A DNA stretch of 64,000 nucleotides from 0-14-3-00-62-12 sp034440555 (lineage in GTDB: Bacteria > Pseudomonadota > Gammaproteobacteria > Xanthomonadales > Ahniellaceae): NCBI GenBank assembly GCA_034440555.1, contig JAWXCG010000295.1, positions 5,873-69,872 of the forward strand, in the 5' to 3' direction. The first letter of the stretch is position 1. Every line of letters starts with the position of its first letter. The notes beneath the pieces are model-generated. The model had not been told where the DNA came from. It did not search any database and saw only the letters and a list, made by a program, of their open reading frames with translations. This document shows, piece after piece, positions 17,817-27,755 of the stretch. Made by a program: the position numbers and the translations under genes.

Positions 17817-18509
17817 ATGCTCATGCGCAGGCTTGTTGCCCTCATTTTCTTCTCGCTCGCATCGGCCGCTGCGTTGGCCGAAATGCCGCCCTTCGCCTTG
17901 GAGTTCGAGGTGAGCCGCAATGGCAAGCCGCTGGGCGAGGCCACGCTCACTCTAGAGCGCCTGAACAGCGACGCTTGGTTGTTTCGCAGTCATACCGAGG
18001 GCACCAGGGGCATGGCCAGCCTGGCGGGGGTCGACATCGACGAGCGCTCCGAGTTTCGATGGACCGACGGCAAGCCGCAAACGCTGCGCTATTCCTTCAT
18101 TCAGAAGATGCGCTTCAATTCCAAGCAACGTGCGCTGTCGATAATGCCCAACGTCGAACGGGTCAGCGGGCGTGATGGCGATGAAGACTTCACCCTTCCT
18201 TATGAAGCTGGCCTGCTCGATCGCAATCTGGTGGTACTGGCGTTGGCAGTCGACTTGGCTCAAAACGTTGAAAAGCTAGAGTATCGTGTTGCCGACAAGC
18301 GCAGGATCGAGTCGAATCAGTACCGGGTGGCTGGCACCGAGAAGCTTGAAACGCCACGCGGAGTGCTTGACGCTATACGAGTTGAACGAGTTCGCCGCGG
18401 GTCGGGCCGCCAGACCACTACATGGATTGCGCCGTCTCTGGGGTATTTGCCGGTGCGCATTCGTCAGATCGAACCGGATGGCGACACTCTGGATATGACG
18501 CTGCGCTGA
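17817..18509 (+). CDS. DUF3108 domain periplasmic protein
   Basis: A 230-residue exported protein with a signal peptide ending near ALAE (about residue 22). The mature part has the DUF3108 pattern: FALEFEVSRNGKPLGEATLTL at the start, a central LPYEAGLLDRNLVVLALAVDL and the closing TTTWIAPSLGYLPVRIRQIE. Function is unknown, and related proteins are thought to be periplasmic beta-rich folds. It is 79 bp downstream of purN and probably in the same transcript, an arrangement conserved in relatives. It ends convergent with the kinase gene at 18563. Confidence 0.85.
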   Translation: MLMRRLVALIFFSLASAAALAEMPPFALEFEVSRNGKPLGEATLTLERLNSDAWLFRSHTEGTRGMASLAGVDIDERSEFRWTDGKPQTLRYSFIQKMRFNSKQRALSIMPNVERVSGRDGDEDFTLPYEAGLLDRNLVVLALAVDLAQNVEKLEYRVADKRRIESNQYRVAGTEKLETPRGVLDAIRVERVRRGSGRQTTTWIAPSLGYLPVRIRQIEPDGDTLDMTLR

Positions 18510-18562
18510 TCGATTCAAGCGCAGGGGCGGGGTGCGGCAGCGGCCGCGGTACTTGCTTACAT

Positions 18563-21061
18563 TCACTTGAGACGCGCTTCAGCCTCGACCAGGCCCGCCA
18601 GGCCCGGCGCAAGTTTGCGTGCATTTGCCAAGGCCTTGCCAGCGGCGTCCGCCTTGCCTTCGTCGAGTCGCGCAATGCCCTGTGCCAGCCAGGCATGGGC
18701 CAGGCGTTGCTCCATGTTGGTACGCGAAGCGTCGCCGGAAGCGAGCTGTTGCACCACGCTCAGATAGCCTGATGCCGCCGACAGGCGTCCGGCATTGATG
18801 GACTCCTCAAACAGTCCTTTCGCTGCTGCGGGCAATCCATTGATGCCGTCGCGTGCCTCGGCATTGTTGCGGTCAATGTTGGTCACGCTGCGATATTTAT
18901 CGTAGGCATTGCCGCCGGGAGGATCAATCAGATCGCCGCGCGCCACCAGTACGGCGGCTTCGTCGAGCAGCTTCCGCACGTCCTGGCTCTGTCCAGCATT
19001 GAGCGTGCTTTGTGATGACTGGATATCACGACGCTCGCCGGCGTCGCGCAGTTGCGTGGCAAATGCGCGCAAACCCTCAAGCTGGGGATCAAGTTGGCGC
19101 GCTTCGGCCGTCAGCCGCGAGGCAACGTCGAACTTCTGCTCGCGCAACGCAGCGCGCGCCTGATCCAGAAGCTTGGCGGCGACGCGTCGAATGCCAGCCT
19201 GAGCACGCAGGTTCTGCGGATCGCGTGCAATGACACTGCGAAAAACGTCCAACGCATTGCTGCCACGTGGGCTGATCAACGCGCCTTCATTGAAGAAGCG
19301 CTCGGCACGCTCGAGGTCTTGCTCCAGCGCATCAATTGCATCGGTCTGGCCCGCAGCAAGTCGCGCCCGCAGTTCGGGCAGCGCGGCATAGTTGCCGCTG
19401 ACCCGTGCGATTTCCTCGATGGCAACACTGGCCGCAGCCAGATCACCTTTCTGGATTGCCGCATCCGCTTGCTGTGCCAAGGCTGCCAGCGCGTTCTGCA
19501 GTCCCTTCAGCGCGATGCTGTTGGTTTCGTCAACCGCCATGGCCTTTTGATACAGGGCCAGTGCGCCCTGTTCACCGCCCAACGATTGGGCTGCCAGCGC
19601 AGCCTCGGCCTGGCTGAGCAGATCGCCTACCTTGAGATGACTCTGTTCGTTCGCCGCCAGCTGGCTTTCGAAGTCGTCCAGTGCGATGCCGCCTTGAAGA
19701 ATTTCCCGCGCGAATCCCCCCAGACGCTTGGCTTCGGAGAATTCACGTTTGCCCAGCGCCAACCGCGCCTGTTCGAGCACCGATTCACCGACCCGTTGCA
19801 ACCCTTGTCGTGCCTGCTGATGATCCGGGTCGATGCGCAGCACGCCCTCAAATAGCTGACGCGCGTTGTTGTCGTCGGTCACCAGATTGCCAGCATTCAG
19901 CGCCATTTGTGCCTTGGCCAACGCCGCCGAGACATCCGAATTGGGCAGCAGCTGGCGTAGCTTGTCCTGGCCCAGCCATAGCCCCACGCCGCCCAGCAAC
20001 AGCAATACCAGCACTACCCATGGCCAACGCTTGGGTCCGCGCGCTGCCGAAATAGCAGCCGCTCGGGCGGACGCCCCCGGCGCACCGGGGCGCCGTTCCA
20101 TGCGGGTGACTTCATCGACACGCCCGAGCTTGGGCTCGGTGCGGCGGTTGAACGCTTCGGTCGGCGTGCGCGAACTGGGCAGTCGCTGAGTGCGCGATGC
20201 TTCCGAAAAAATTCTGCGGCTATAGCCTTCATCGGGTGCCTTCAGACCCTGCAGCTCGCCCGAGGCAATGTCCAATTCAATATCGCCGATTGCCGCTGCA
20301 ATGTCTTCGCCCGTCTGGAAACGATCTTCCGGCGTCTTCGCCATCATCTTGTCGACGATTGGTTGCAGTACATCGAGCGGCGACGGCATGCGCGGCACCG
20401 GCTCGGTGATGTGCATGATGCCCACCGCAAGCGGGTCATCGGCAATGAACGGCGTGCGCCCGGTCAGCAATTCGAACATCACCACGCCTAGCGAATACAG
20501 GTCCGCACGGCCATCGAGCGGCCGGCCACGCGCCTGCTCCGGACTCATGTAGTGCGGCGTGCCGATCACCGCCCCAGTGCGGGTCATGCGTGTTGCCGAA
20601 TCATTGGCGCGCGCGATGCCAAAGTCAGTGAGCGCACTGGACCCGTCATAGTGCAGCAGAATGTTGTCCGGTTTGACGTCGCGATGCACAAAACCCTTGC
20701 TATGCGCATAGGCCAGCGCCGTGGCGATCTCGCGCACCACGCGCAGTACCGCGGTCGGCTCACGCGGCTTGCCATCGTCGATGTGGAAAGACCCGCCGGG
20801 CAGGTACTCCATGGCGATGTAATGGATGTCGTTGAATTTGCCGACATCATGCACGCCAACCACATGCCGATGATGCAATTTGGCGGCGATGCGGGCTTCG
20901 CGCAAAAAGCGCTCGCCGAAGTTCGGGTCGACCATCAGCGCTGGCGACATGACCTTGAGCGCGACTTCGCGATCCACTGATTCCTGCATAGCCAGATAAA
21001 CCGTAGCCATGCCGCCCCGGCCTAACTGTCTGAGTACTTTGTATCCCGGAATCTCGATCAC
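18563..21061 (-). CDS. membrane Ser/Thr protein kinase with repeat-rich C-terminal domain
   Basis: An 832-residue Hanks-type kinase. Starting at a GTG (21061) gives the typical opening MIEIPGYKVLRQLGRGGM; no ATG lies close by and an upstream one would add an implausible basic leader. The glycine loop is at 14-21, K36 is the ATP lysine, HRD is at 126-128 and DFG at 146-148, so it looks active. A basic linker (about 275-345) leads to one membrane helix (about 346-364). The remaining 465 or so residues are helical, alanine-rich, TPR-like repeats, with a recurring ALDVFRSVIARDP / AYDKYRSVTNIDR pattern. These probably lie in the periplasm and bind an unknown partner. No sigma factor gene is adjacent. 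Confidence 0.92.
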   Translation of the reverse strand: MIEIPGYKVLRQLGRGGMATVYLAMQESVDREVALKVMSPALMVDPNFGERFLREARIAAKLHHRHVVGVHDVGKFNDIHYIAMEYLPGGSFHIDDGKPREPTAVLRVVREIATALAYAHSKGFVHRDVKPDNILLHYDGSSALTDFGIARANDSATRMTRTGAVIGTPHYMSPEQARGRPLDGRADLYSLGVVMFELLTGRTPFIADDPLAVGIMHITEPVPRMPSPLDVLQPIVDKMMAKTPEDRFQTGEDIAAAIGDIELDIASGELQGLKAPDEGYSRRIFSEASRTQRLPSSRTPTEAFNRRTEPKLGRVDEVTRMERRPGAPGASARAAAISAARGPKRWPWVVLVLLLLGGVGLWLGQDKLRQLLPNSDVSAALAKAQMALNAGNLVTDDNNARQLFEGVLRIDPDHQQARQGLQRVGESVLEQARLALGKREFSEAKRLGGFAREILQGGIALDDFESQLAANEQSHLKVGDLLSQAEAALAAQSLGGEQGALALYQKAMAVDETNSIALKGLQNALAALAQQADAAIQKGDLAAASVAIEEIARVSGNYAALPELRARLAAGQTDAIDALEQDLERAERFFNEGALISPRGSNALDVFRSVIARDPQNLRAQAGIRRVAAKLLDQARAALREQKFDVASRLTAEARQLDPQLEGLRAFATQLRDAGERRDIQSSQSTLNAGQSQDVRKLLDEAAVLVARGDLIDPPGGNAYDKYRSVTNIDRNNAEARDGINGLPAAAKGLFEESINAGRLSAASGYLSVVQQLASGDASRTNMEQRLAHAWLAQGIARLDEGKADAAGKALANARKLAPGLAGLVEAEARLK

Positions 21062-21221
21062 AAAGCGAACATGCCTGTCGAATCCCCATCGAATGCGGGG
21101 TTGACGCAGATTAACACGGCAATTTGCGTGTAGGAGCGGCCTGCACGCCGACAATGGCCGGCCTCGGCGAACAATGATTGCGACCGATTCGGCCATCGCC
21201 GCTTACCGCGAAGCCAGGAAT

Positions 21222-23348
21222 CTAGCTCCGCTTACCCATGAAGCGGCGTGCCTCGATGACGTTGGGCAGGGCGGCTACCCGGTTGAGCAAACCGGTCAGT
21301 TGGCCAAAGTCGCTGACGCGCACTGCAAAATTCATTTCGGCCAGCCCATGATCGCGATCCAGTCGCGTGCTGGCAGCGAGCACATGCGCATCGGCGGCAG
21401 AAATCGCACTCGATACATCCTTTAGCAGCCCTTTGCGGTCATAGCCGCGCACCAGAATATCCACCTCGTAGGCCTGCCCGCCGCGGCCGCCCCATTCGAC
21501 TTGGATCATGCGGTCTGGAGCGCGCAGGCTCAAACTCTGCAGGCTCTTGCAGCTACTGAGATGAATGCTGACGCCGCGGCCTTTGGTCAGATAGCCGATG
21601 ATCGCATCACCCGGCACCGGCTGGCAGCAGCGCGCAATGACGGTCAACAGATTGCCAACGCCCTCGATAATGATCGCGTCCTTGTCGCGCGGTTTGGCGC
21701 GAACGGGCTCGGCGCTGTGCTCAGGTTTTTCAGTCTTGGGTTGCGCGATCTCGTGCAGTGCACGGGCAATCTGGCCGGAGCTGACTTCGCCGATGCCGAC
21801 GGCAACCAGCAGATCATCTACCGTTTTCAGATTGAAGCGCGCCGGCACCAGAGCCAGGTCGGCCTCATGCATGGCCACACGCCTGAGTTCTTTCTCGAGT
21901 ACCTCCTTGCCAGCCGACACATTGCGGTCGTGGTCGAGTCGGCGAAACCATGCGCGTACTTTTTCCTTGGCACGTGGCGTTGTCAGGAACTGGCGCGATG
22001 CCATCAGCCAGTCACGGCGTGGTTCCAATACTTTGCCCGTGACGATCTCGATGACATCACCGCTGGACGGCACCACGTCCAGCGGCATCAACCGGCCGTT
22101 GACCTTGGCGCCACGGCAGCGATGGCCGACATCGGTGTGCACGTGGTAGGCAAAATCTAGCACGGTGGCGCCGCGCGGCATTTCCAACACTTTGCCCTGC
22201 GGCGTCAGCAAATAGACTCGATCGTCGATGACTTCGGTCTGCATGCCAGCGAGCAAAGCCGCATCGGACTCGGTATCTGCCTTGGCTTCCAACATCTGGC
22301 GCAGACCGGCTATGCGGCGTTCAAACGCCGAGTCGGCGCCGCCACCTTCTTTGTAGCGCCAGTGCGCAGCCACACCCAATTCGGCATGCTCGTGCATCTC
22401 CTGCGTGCGGATCTGGATCTCCAGCGTCCTGCCCTGCGGCCCGATCACCGCAGTGTGCAGCGACTGGTAGTTGTTGCCTTTGGGTCGCGCGATGTAGTCA
22501 TCAAACTCACCCGGAACCGGTGGCCAGGTGGCATGCACCACGCCCAGCGCCGCGTAGCAGTCGGGAATATCCTTGACCAACAAGCGTACGGCACGGATGT
22601 CGTACAACCCATCGATATCGACGTCCTTGCGGCTCATCTTGCGCCAGATTGAGTAAATATGTTTTGGCCGCCCGGCAACCTCGGCGGCTACACCCGCCGC
22701 CGTCAGCGTCTGCGATAGTTCGCGTTTTACGTGCTCGATAAATCCCTCACGGTCGCCACGACGCTCGTCCAACGCCTTGGCGATGCGCCGGTAATTTTCC
22801 GGCTGCAGGAAGCGAAAGCTCAGATCCTCCAGCTCCCATTTCAACTGCCACACACCCAATCGATTGGCCAGCGGCGCGTGGATGTCAGCAGTCAGCTGCG
22901 CCAACGCGCGCCGCTCTTCGTCCGGCAGGCTTGCCGCCTGACGCAGCCGCACCAGCTGCGTCGCCAACAGGATGAACACCACCCGCAGATCTTTGATGAT
23001 TGACAGCAACAAACGGCGCAGCCCTTCGGCGCTGCCAGTGGTGCCGCGCGTGGCGTACAGCGTCCACACTTTGGCTGCCTCGCGCTGCCCTTCGATCAGT
23101 GTACGCAGCGCCGCTGCTGAATCGTCCAGACCGGCGGCATGCAAAATGGTGGCGGCCAACGTGTCGGTGTCCACACGCAGCCAGGCGAGCAGATCGAGGG
23201 TCGCGGTCAGCTCCTCCTCGCGTTCCCCCGAAAGCCCCGCCGCAACCACACGCTCACAAGCCTGCCGCACGCTCACGGCAACCGCACCGCGCGCGGCTTG
23301 ATCGGCGAGCCAGGACGCAAGATTGTGGTGCACTTCAGGAGATTTCAT
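21222..23348 (-). CDS. relA: (p)ppGpp synthetase RelA
   Basis: A 708-residue RelA/SpoT-family enzyme, responsible for the stringent response at starved ribosomes. The N-terminal HD region is degenerate (ILHAAGLDDSAAALRTLIEG instead of an HD-box), so hydrolase activity is not expected and it should be the synthetase-only RelA type. The synthetase domain has RPKHIYSIWRKM, GLYDIRAVRLLV and EFDDYIARPKGNNYQSLHTA, followed by IQIRTQEMHEHAELGVAAHW. The TGS domain (VYLLTPQGKVLEMPRGATVLDF) and the C-terminal zinc-finger-like ARCCQPVPGDAIIGYLTKGRG and ACT regions follow. A separate SpoT is expected elsewhere in the genome. Confidence 0.95.
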   Translation of the reverse strand: MKSPEVHHNLASWLADQAARGAVAVSVRQACERVVAAGLSGEREEELTATLDLLAWLRVDTDTLAATILHAAGLDDSAAALRTLIEGQREAAKVWTLYATRGTTGSAEGLRRLLLSIIKDLRVVFILLATQLVRLRQAASLPDEERRALAQLTADIHAPLANRLGVWQLKWELEDLSFRFLQPENYRRIAKALDERRGDREGFIEHVKRELSQTLTAAGVAAEVAGRPKHIYSIWRKMSRKDVDIDGLYDIRAVRLLVKDIPDCYAALGVVHATWPPVPGEFDDYIARPKGNNYQSLHTAVIGPQGRTLEIQIRTQEMHEHAELGVAAHWRYKEGGGADSAFERRIAGLRQMLEAKADTESDAALLAGMQTEVIDDRVYLLTPQGKVLEMPRGATVLDFAYHVHTDVGHRCRGAKVNGRLMPLDVVPSSGDVIEIVTGKVLEPRRDWLMASRQFLTTPRAKEKVRAWFRRLDHDRNVSAGKEVLEKELRRVAMHEADLALVPARFNLKTVDDLLVAVGIGEVSSGQIARALHEIAQPKTEKPEHSAEPVRAKPRDKDAIIIEGVGNLLTVIARCCQPVPGDAIIGYLTKGRGVSIHLSSCKSLQSLSLRAPDRMIQVEWGGRGGQAYEVDILVRGYDRKGLLKDVSSAISAADAHVLAASTRLDRDHGLAEMNFAVRVSDFGQLTGLLNRVAALPNVIEARRFMGKRS

Positions 23349-23498
23349 GAGGCAAGCGTAGCGGCATCGCTATGGAGTAAGGAATGTCGTGGCGACCGTC
23401 GAGCAATAGAGCCCGCGCGCAGCGCGTACCCACCGAGCCAGTGTGGGTCGACGCTATGCGCGGACACTCTTTCGCGCTGCAGGGCGCCGCTGGCAACG

Positions 23499-26400
23499 TC
23501 ATCCGTTTCGGGCAAGCGCTTCAAGCGCGCGTTGGATGCGCTTCTCCGAGACCGGTTCGCGCGTACCCAGATCCTGGGCAAAAAGTTGCACACGCAGCTC
23601 CTCGATCGCCCAGCGCACAGCATCGATCTGTGCCAGCGAAGCTTCCGGGTGGTCCACAGCCGCAGAGTGAATCAGCGGCGAATTCGCGGTCGCGTCTGTC
23701 GCCGGCAGACGCCGCTGCCAGTTCGATTTTAGCTGCGCCAACTGCAGTTCAAAATCGCGTGCGATCAGCATACGCGCCTGATCCTTGCGCGGATCGTTCT
23801 GCAAGCGTTCGGCGCGCAGGCGCATCGCTTTCAGATAGCGTGGCAGTTCGCGCATGCGGCCAATGGCAAATTGCCGGGCGAAGCCGGGGAAGACCAGATG
23901 CGCGACCTGTTCGCGCAGGTCCTCGAGATTGGCCTGGGCAAAGCCCATCAAGCCGGATTTCAGCTGGGGCATCAGCTCGGCATAGGCAGCGAGCGCTGCT
24001 TCGACTGCGTTCAGCCGCTCAATCGCCAGTAGCGAGAGTTGCCTTGCAATCGTGCTTTCACTCAGTCGAAAAGCATCCAGCGAACGCGCCGTGGCGCTGT
24101 CCAGCGCCAGCAGATCATCGAGCGCGCCCTGCGCGATGTCCTCGCGCAATTGTTCGGGCGAGGCCATCGGCGTGTAGGCGAGCGCCAGTTTCGCGCCCAG
24201 TGGCAACTGCTTGCGCACCTGCTTGAGTTTCTCGGCGAGCGCAAAGCGCAGCAAACGCCTGACCCCGGCGGCATGCGCGCTGCGCGCTTCCGCTTCCTGT
24301 TCAAACACTGCCAGATCGACACGATGAACTCGATCGACCAACGCCGGGAACGCGTGCATTCCGGAAGCTGCGGTGACGCTATGCACTATGGGTTCGGCTG
24401 GAAATGCACGCAGGTCCTCCTGTGCCAATTCGCCTGCTGCTTTCTCAGCAAATGCAGCACGCGCCCGCTCGCCATACTGCTGGCGCAGGCCATTCAGATC
24501 GCGACTCTCGGCAAGTACCTGCTTGCCCTCGTCGAGCAGACAGATGCGCATGCGCAGATGGGCGGGCAGCGCGCTCTCGGCGACCTGCCACTCGACTGAC
24601 GGTACCTCAACACCGGTGACACGCCTGAGATAGGCACCCAGTGCGGTGGTCAAGATTTCCGTGCGCGTGGTCTGTGCTTCGACAAATGCCCGCGCGAAAT
24701 CGGGCGCCGGTACAAAATTGCGCCGCAGCGCCTTGGGCAGAGCGCGAATCAGTTCGGCAGCTTTGGCTTCGAGCAAACCGGGCACCAACCAGCCGATCTG
24801 CGCCTGCGTCACCGCATTGAGCCACGCCAGTGGTAAGTGCAAAGTGACACCATCGTCCGCCTTGCCCGGGTCAAACACGTAGCTGAGTCGGCATCGTTCG
24901 CGCCCCTGCGCATCGCTTCCCGAGTTCCAGTGTTGCGGGAATCGATCCGCGTCGCTGCTGCCGCTCTGCAAGACATCATCGAGCTGCCATTCGAGCGCCT
25001 GCAACTGTTCTGGCTTTGCCCGGCGCGCGTAGGCCTCCAATGCCGCGGCATTGTGGATATCGGTCGGCAGTCGCGCGTCCCACCAGACCGCAAGCTCGGC
25101 TTCGTCACGCAGCAATCCGTGCCGGCGCTGCTTGGCCTCTTCGGCGCGGGCCTGCGCCAGCACGTCGCGGTTGTGCGCAATGCAACGTGCCCGCAGATCG
25201 ATTTCGCAAGGCACTAGCGCCTCGTGGATAAAGATGGCGCGCGCGGCCACTGGATCAATGCTGCCGTAATGCACCGGCCGGCGCTCGACCAGAATCAATC
25301 CAAAAAGCGTGATCTGTTCAAATGCCATTACCTGTCCGCGCTTGCGATCCCAATGCGGGTCGTGGTGCGCGCGGCGAATCAGGTGGGCGGCCTGTTCCAC
25401 CGCCCACTGCGGTTCAATGCGCGCATTGGTGATGCCGTACAGCTTTTGCGTATCCAGCAATGTAGCCGATAGCACCCACAGCGGCGGACTCTTGGCCACA
25501 GCCGAGCCTGGAAATACCTGAAAACGCCGCCCGCGCGGGCCATGGTAGATGCCCTTCTCATCTTTGTGTCCGAGGTTGCCGGGCAGCCCGGAGATCAGCG
25601 CGCGATGCAACGCTTCGAAATTGGCTGGCTTATCTGCGGCCGCCAGCTTCCATCCCAGCTCATCGGTCTGCAGCAGAAGTTGCCGATGCAGTTCGCGCCA
25701 TTCGCGCATGCGCATGAACGAGAGAAAGCGCGATTCACACCAATCACGCAACTTCGACTGGGTGAGCTCCTCGTGCGCCAGCGTGTAGGCGGCCCAAAGC
25801 CTGAGCACACCGACAAAGTCGGAATGTGGATCGACAAACTGGGCATGCGCGGCATCGGCGGCGGCGCGCGCATCGGCCGGTCGCTCGCGCGGGTCCTGGG
25901 TCGACAGGAACGCCGCGATGGCGATCATCTCGCGCAGCGCGCCGAGCTTCTCAGACTCCAGCAGCATGCGCGCAAGTTTCACGTCGATCGGCAGCCGTGC
26001 CAGTTGACGGCCGATGGCGGTGAGCTGGCGCCGATCCTCGCTGATCGCCGCGAGTTCGAGCAATTGCGCATAGCCATCGTTGGTCGCGCGCTCGCCAGGG
26101 GGTTCCAGAAATGGAAATTGTTCAATCGCACCCAGGCCGAGGTTCATCATGCGCAGAATCACCCCGGACAGCGAAGAACGCAGAATCTCCGGATCGGTGT
26201 AGCGCGGGCGTTGCAAATAATCCGACTCGTCGTAGAGGCGATAGCAGATGCCCGGACCCACGCGCCCGCAGCGACCTTTGCGTTGATCTGCACTGGCCTG
26301 CGAGATCGGCTCGATGTGCAGACGCTGCACCTTGTGGCGATGGCTGTAGCGATTGATGCGCGCCTCGCCGCTGTCGATCACATAGCGAATGCGCGGCACC

Positions 26401-27539
26401 GTCAACGAGGTCTCGGCCACGTTGGTAGTGAGCACGATGCGGCGCTTGGGGCCCGGATTGAAAATGCGGTCTTGATCACGCGCCGAAAGCCGCGCGTAAA
26501 GCGGCAACACCTCGGTCTCTCGAAACTTACGGCGTTCCAGCGCATCGTGGGCATCACGGATTTCGCGTTCGCCGGGCAAAAATACCAGGATGTCGCCGAG
26601 CGGATCTTCGCGACTGATTTCTTCCACTGCGTCGGCCAGCGGATCGGAGCGTGCACCGGATCTATGGTCCGCCTCGCTACGTCCGGCCGGCCGGTTGGAT
26701 GGCGCAGCGGGCTCGGTGATTGCGGGGCGATAGCGCACCTCGACCGGATAGCTGCGCCCCTCGACATCGACTACCGGTGCGTCGCCAAAGTGTTTCGAGA
26801 AGCGATCAGTGTCGATGGTTGCCGAAGTCACAATGATCTTCAGATCACGGCGCCGTTCGAGCAGGCGCTTGAGATAACCCAGCAGGAAATCGATATTGAG
26901 ACTTCGCTCGTGCGCCTCGTCGATGATCAGGGTGTCGTAAGCACTGAGCAGTCGATCGTTCTGCGTCTCCGCCAGCAGAATGCCATCGGTCATGAATTTG
27001 ATCAGCGTGTTGTCACCGACCTGATCGGTAAAGCGCACCTGAAAACCGACCAGCGCGCCGACTTCGGTGCCGAGTTCCTGCGCTACGCGGCGCGCCACGC
27101 TGCGCGCAGCGATGCGCCTCGGCTGGGTGCATCCGATCATGCCCGCAACGCCGCGCCCCGCCGCCAAGCACAGTTTGGGCAACTGCGTGGTCTTGCCCGA
27201 ACCGGTCTCTCCGGCGATCACCACCACTCGATGCTTACGGATCAGCTCGACGATACGCTCCGCATCGCGCGACACCGGCAACGATTCGTCCAGCTTGATC
27301 GCGGGAACACTGGCCGCGCGCCCGCTGCGGCGCGCGCTGGAAATCTGGAAGGCGCGTTTCAGCGATTCAAGCTCGTTCGCTCCAGTCGCATCGGACGATG
27401 ACGCTGCAACGACTCGCGCCTTCGCCTCGGCCCGATCCAGCGCCGCGCGCAGGCGTGCCTGATCCCGCGCCATCACCTCGCCCAGGCGCTGGCGTAGTGC
27501 GCGCAATTCCTGCTGATCGGTTGAGCCTATCGAATCCAT
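23499..27539 (-). CDS. hrpA: ATP-dependent RNA helicase HrpA
   Basis: A 1346-residue DEAH-box helicase, close to the usual 1300 or so of HrpA, which acts on mRNA and collided ribosomes in related bacteria. It has GETGSGKTTQLPK (Walker A at 110-117), TQPRRIAA, IIDEAHERSLNIDFLLGYL (DEAH box), TSATIDTDRFS (motif III), TNVAETSLTVPRIRYVIDSG and QRKGRCGRVGPGICYRLY (motif VI). HA2/OB-fold regions and the long HrpA-specific C-terminal domain (DUF3418) follow. I place the start at the Met at 27539. The frame extends upstream by 43 codons that would add a membrane helix, which is atypical. It is divergent from the MgtC-like gene. Confidence 0.94.
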   Translation of the reverse strand: MDSIGSTDQQELRALRQRLGEVMARDQARLRAALDRAEAKARVVAASSSDATGANELESLKRAFQISSARRSGRAASVPAIKLDESLPVSRDAERIVELIRKHRVVVIAGETGSGKTTQLPKLCLAAGRGVAGMIGCTQPRRIAARSVARRVAQELGTEVGALVGFQVRFTDQVGDNTLIKFMTDGILLAETQNDRLLSAYDTLIIDEAHERSLNIDFLLGYLKRLLERRRDLKIIVTSATIDTDRFSKHFGDAPVVDVEGRSYPVEVRYRPAITEPAAPSNRPAGRSEADHRSGARSDPLADAVEEISREDPLGDILVFLPGEREIRDAHDALERRKFRETEVLPLYARLSARDQDRIFNPGPKRRIVLTTNVAETSLTVPRIRYVIDSGEARINRYSHRHKVQRLHIEPISQASADQRKGRCGRVGPGICYRLYDESDYLQRPRYTDPEILRSSLSGVILRMMNLGLGAIEQFPFLEPPGERATNDGYAQLLELAAISEDRRQLTAIGRQLARLPIDVKLARMLLESEKLGALREMIAIAAFLSTQDPRERPADARAAADAAHAQFVDPHSDFVGVLRLWAAYTLAHEELTQSKLRDWCESRFLSFMRMREWRELHRQLLLQTDELGWKLAAADKPANFEALHRALISGLPGNLGHKDEKGIYHGPRGRRFQVFPGSAVAKSPPLWVLSATLLDTQKLYGITNARIEPQWAVEQAAHLIRRAHHDPHWDRKRGQVMAFEQITLFGLILVERRPVHYGSIDPVAARAIFIHEALVPCEIDLRARCIAHNRDVLAQARAEEAKQRRHGLLRDEAELAVWWDARLPTDIHNAAALEAYARRAKPEQLQALEWQLDDVLQSGSSDADRFPQHWNSGSDAQGRERCRLSYVFDPGKADDGVTLHLPLAWLNAVTQAQIGWLVPGLLEAKAAELIRALPKALRRNFVPAPDFARAFVEAQTTRTEILTTALGAYLRRVTGVEVPSVEWQVAESALPAHLRMRICLLDEGKQVLAESRDLNGLRQQYGERARAAFAEKAAGELAQEDLRAFPAEPIVHSVTAASGMHAFPALVDRVHRVDLAVFEQEAEARSAHAAGVRRLLRFALAEKLKQVRKQLPLGAKLALAYTPMASPEQLREDIAQGALDDLLALDSATARSLDAFRLSESTIARQLSLLAIERLNAVEAALAAYAELMPQLKSGLMGFAQANLEDLREQVAHLVFPGFARQFAIGRMRELPRYLKAMRLRAERLQNDPRKDQARMLIARDFELQLAQLKSNWQRRLPATDATANSPLIHSAAVDHPEASLAQIDAVRWAIEELRVQLFAQDLGTREPVSEKRIQRALEALARNG

Positions 27540-27755
27540 CGAAACATCTGCGTTGACGTACACCCGCGCGGCCGCGTAGCTTAGCCAGCACAAGATGAAG
27601 GAGACAGTGATGAACGCACCAGCGATGACCAGGCGCGCGACGAACCCAGCGCCGACCTGCTGACTCAACGGATGCGGGTGCGCGAGAAAAACGCGTGGAT
27701 GTTGCGCAGCTTGCTACAGTGGCCACAGCGCACGCACGCGCTAAAGGGCGCCATC

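Noticed and set aside
25542..27401. 619-codon plus-strand frame opposite hrpA
   Set aside because: It is antisense to the conserved helicase core; its length reflects high GC and codon bias of hrpA.
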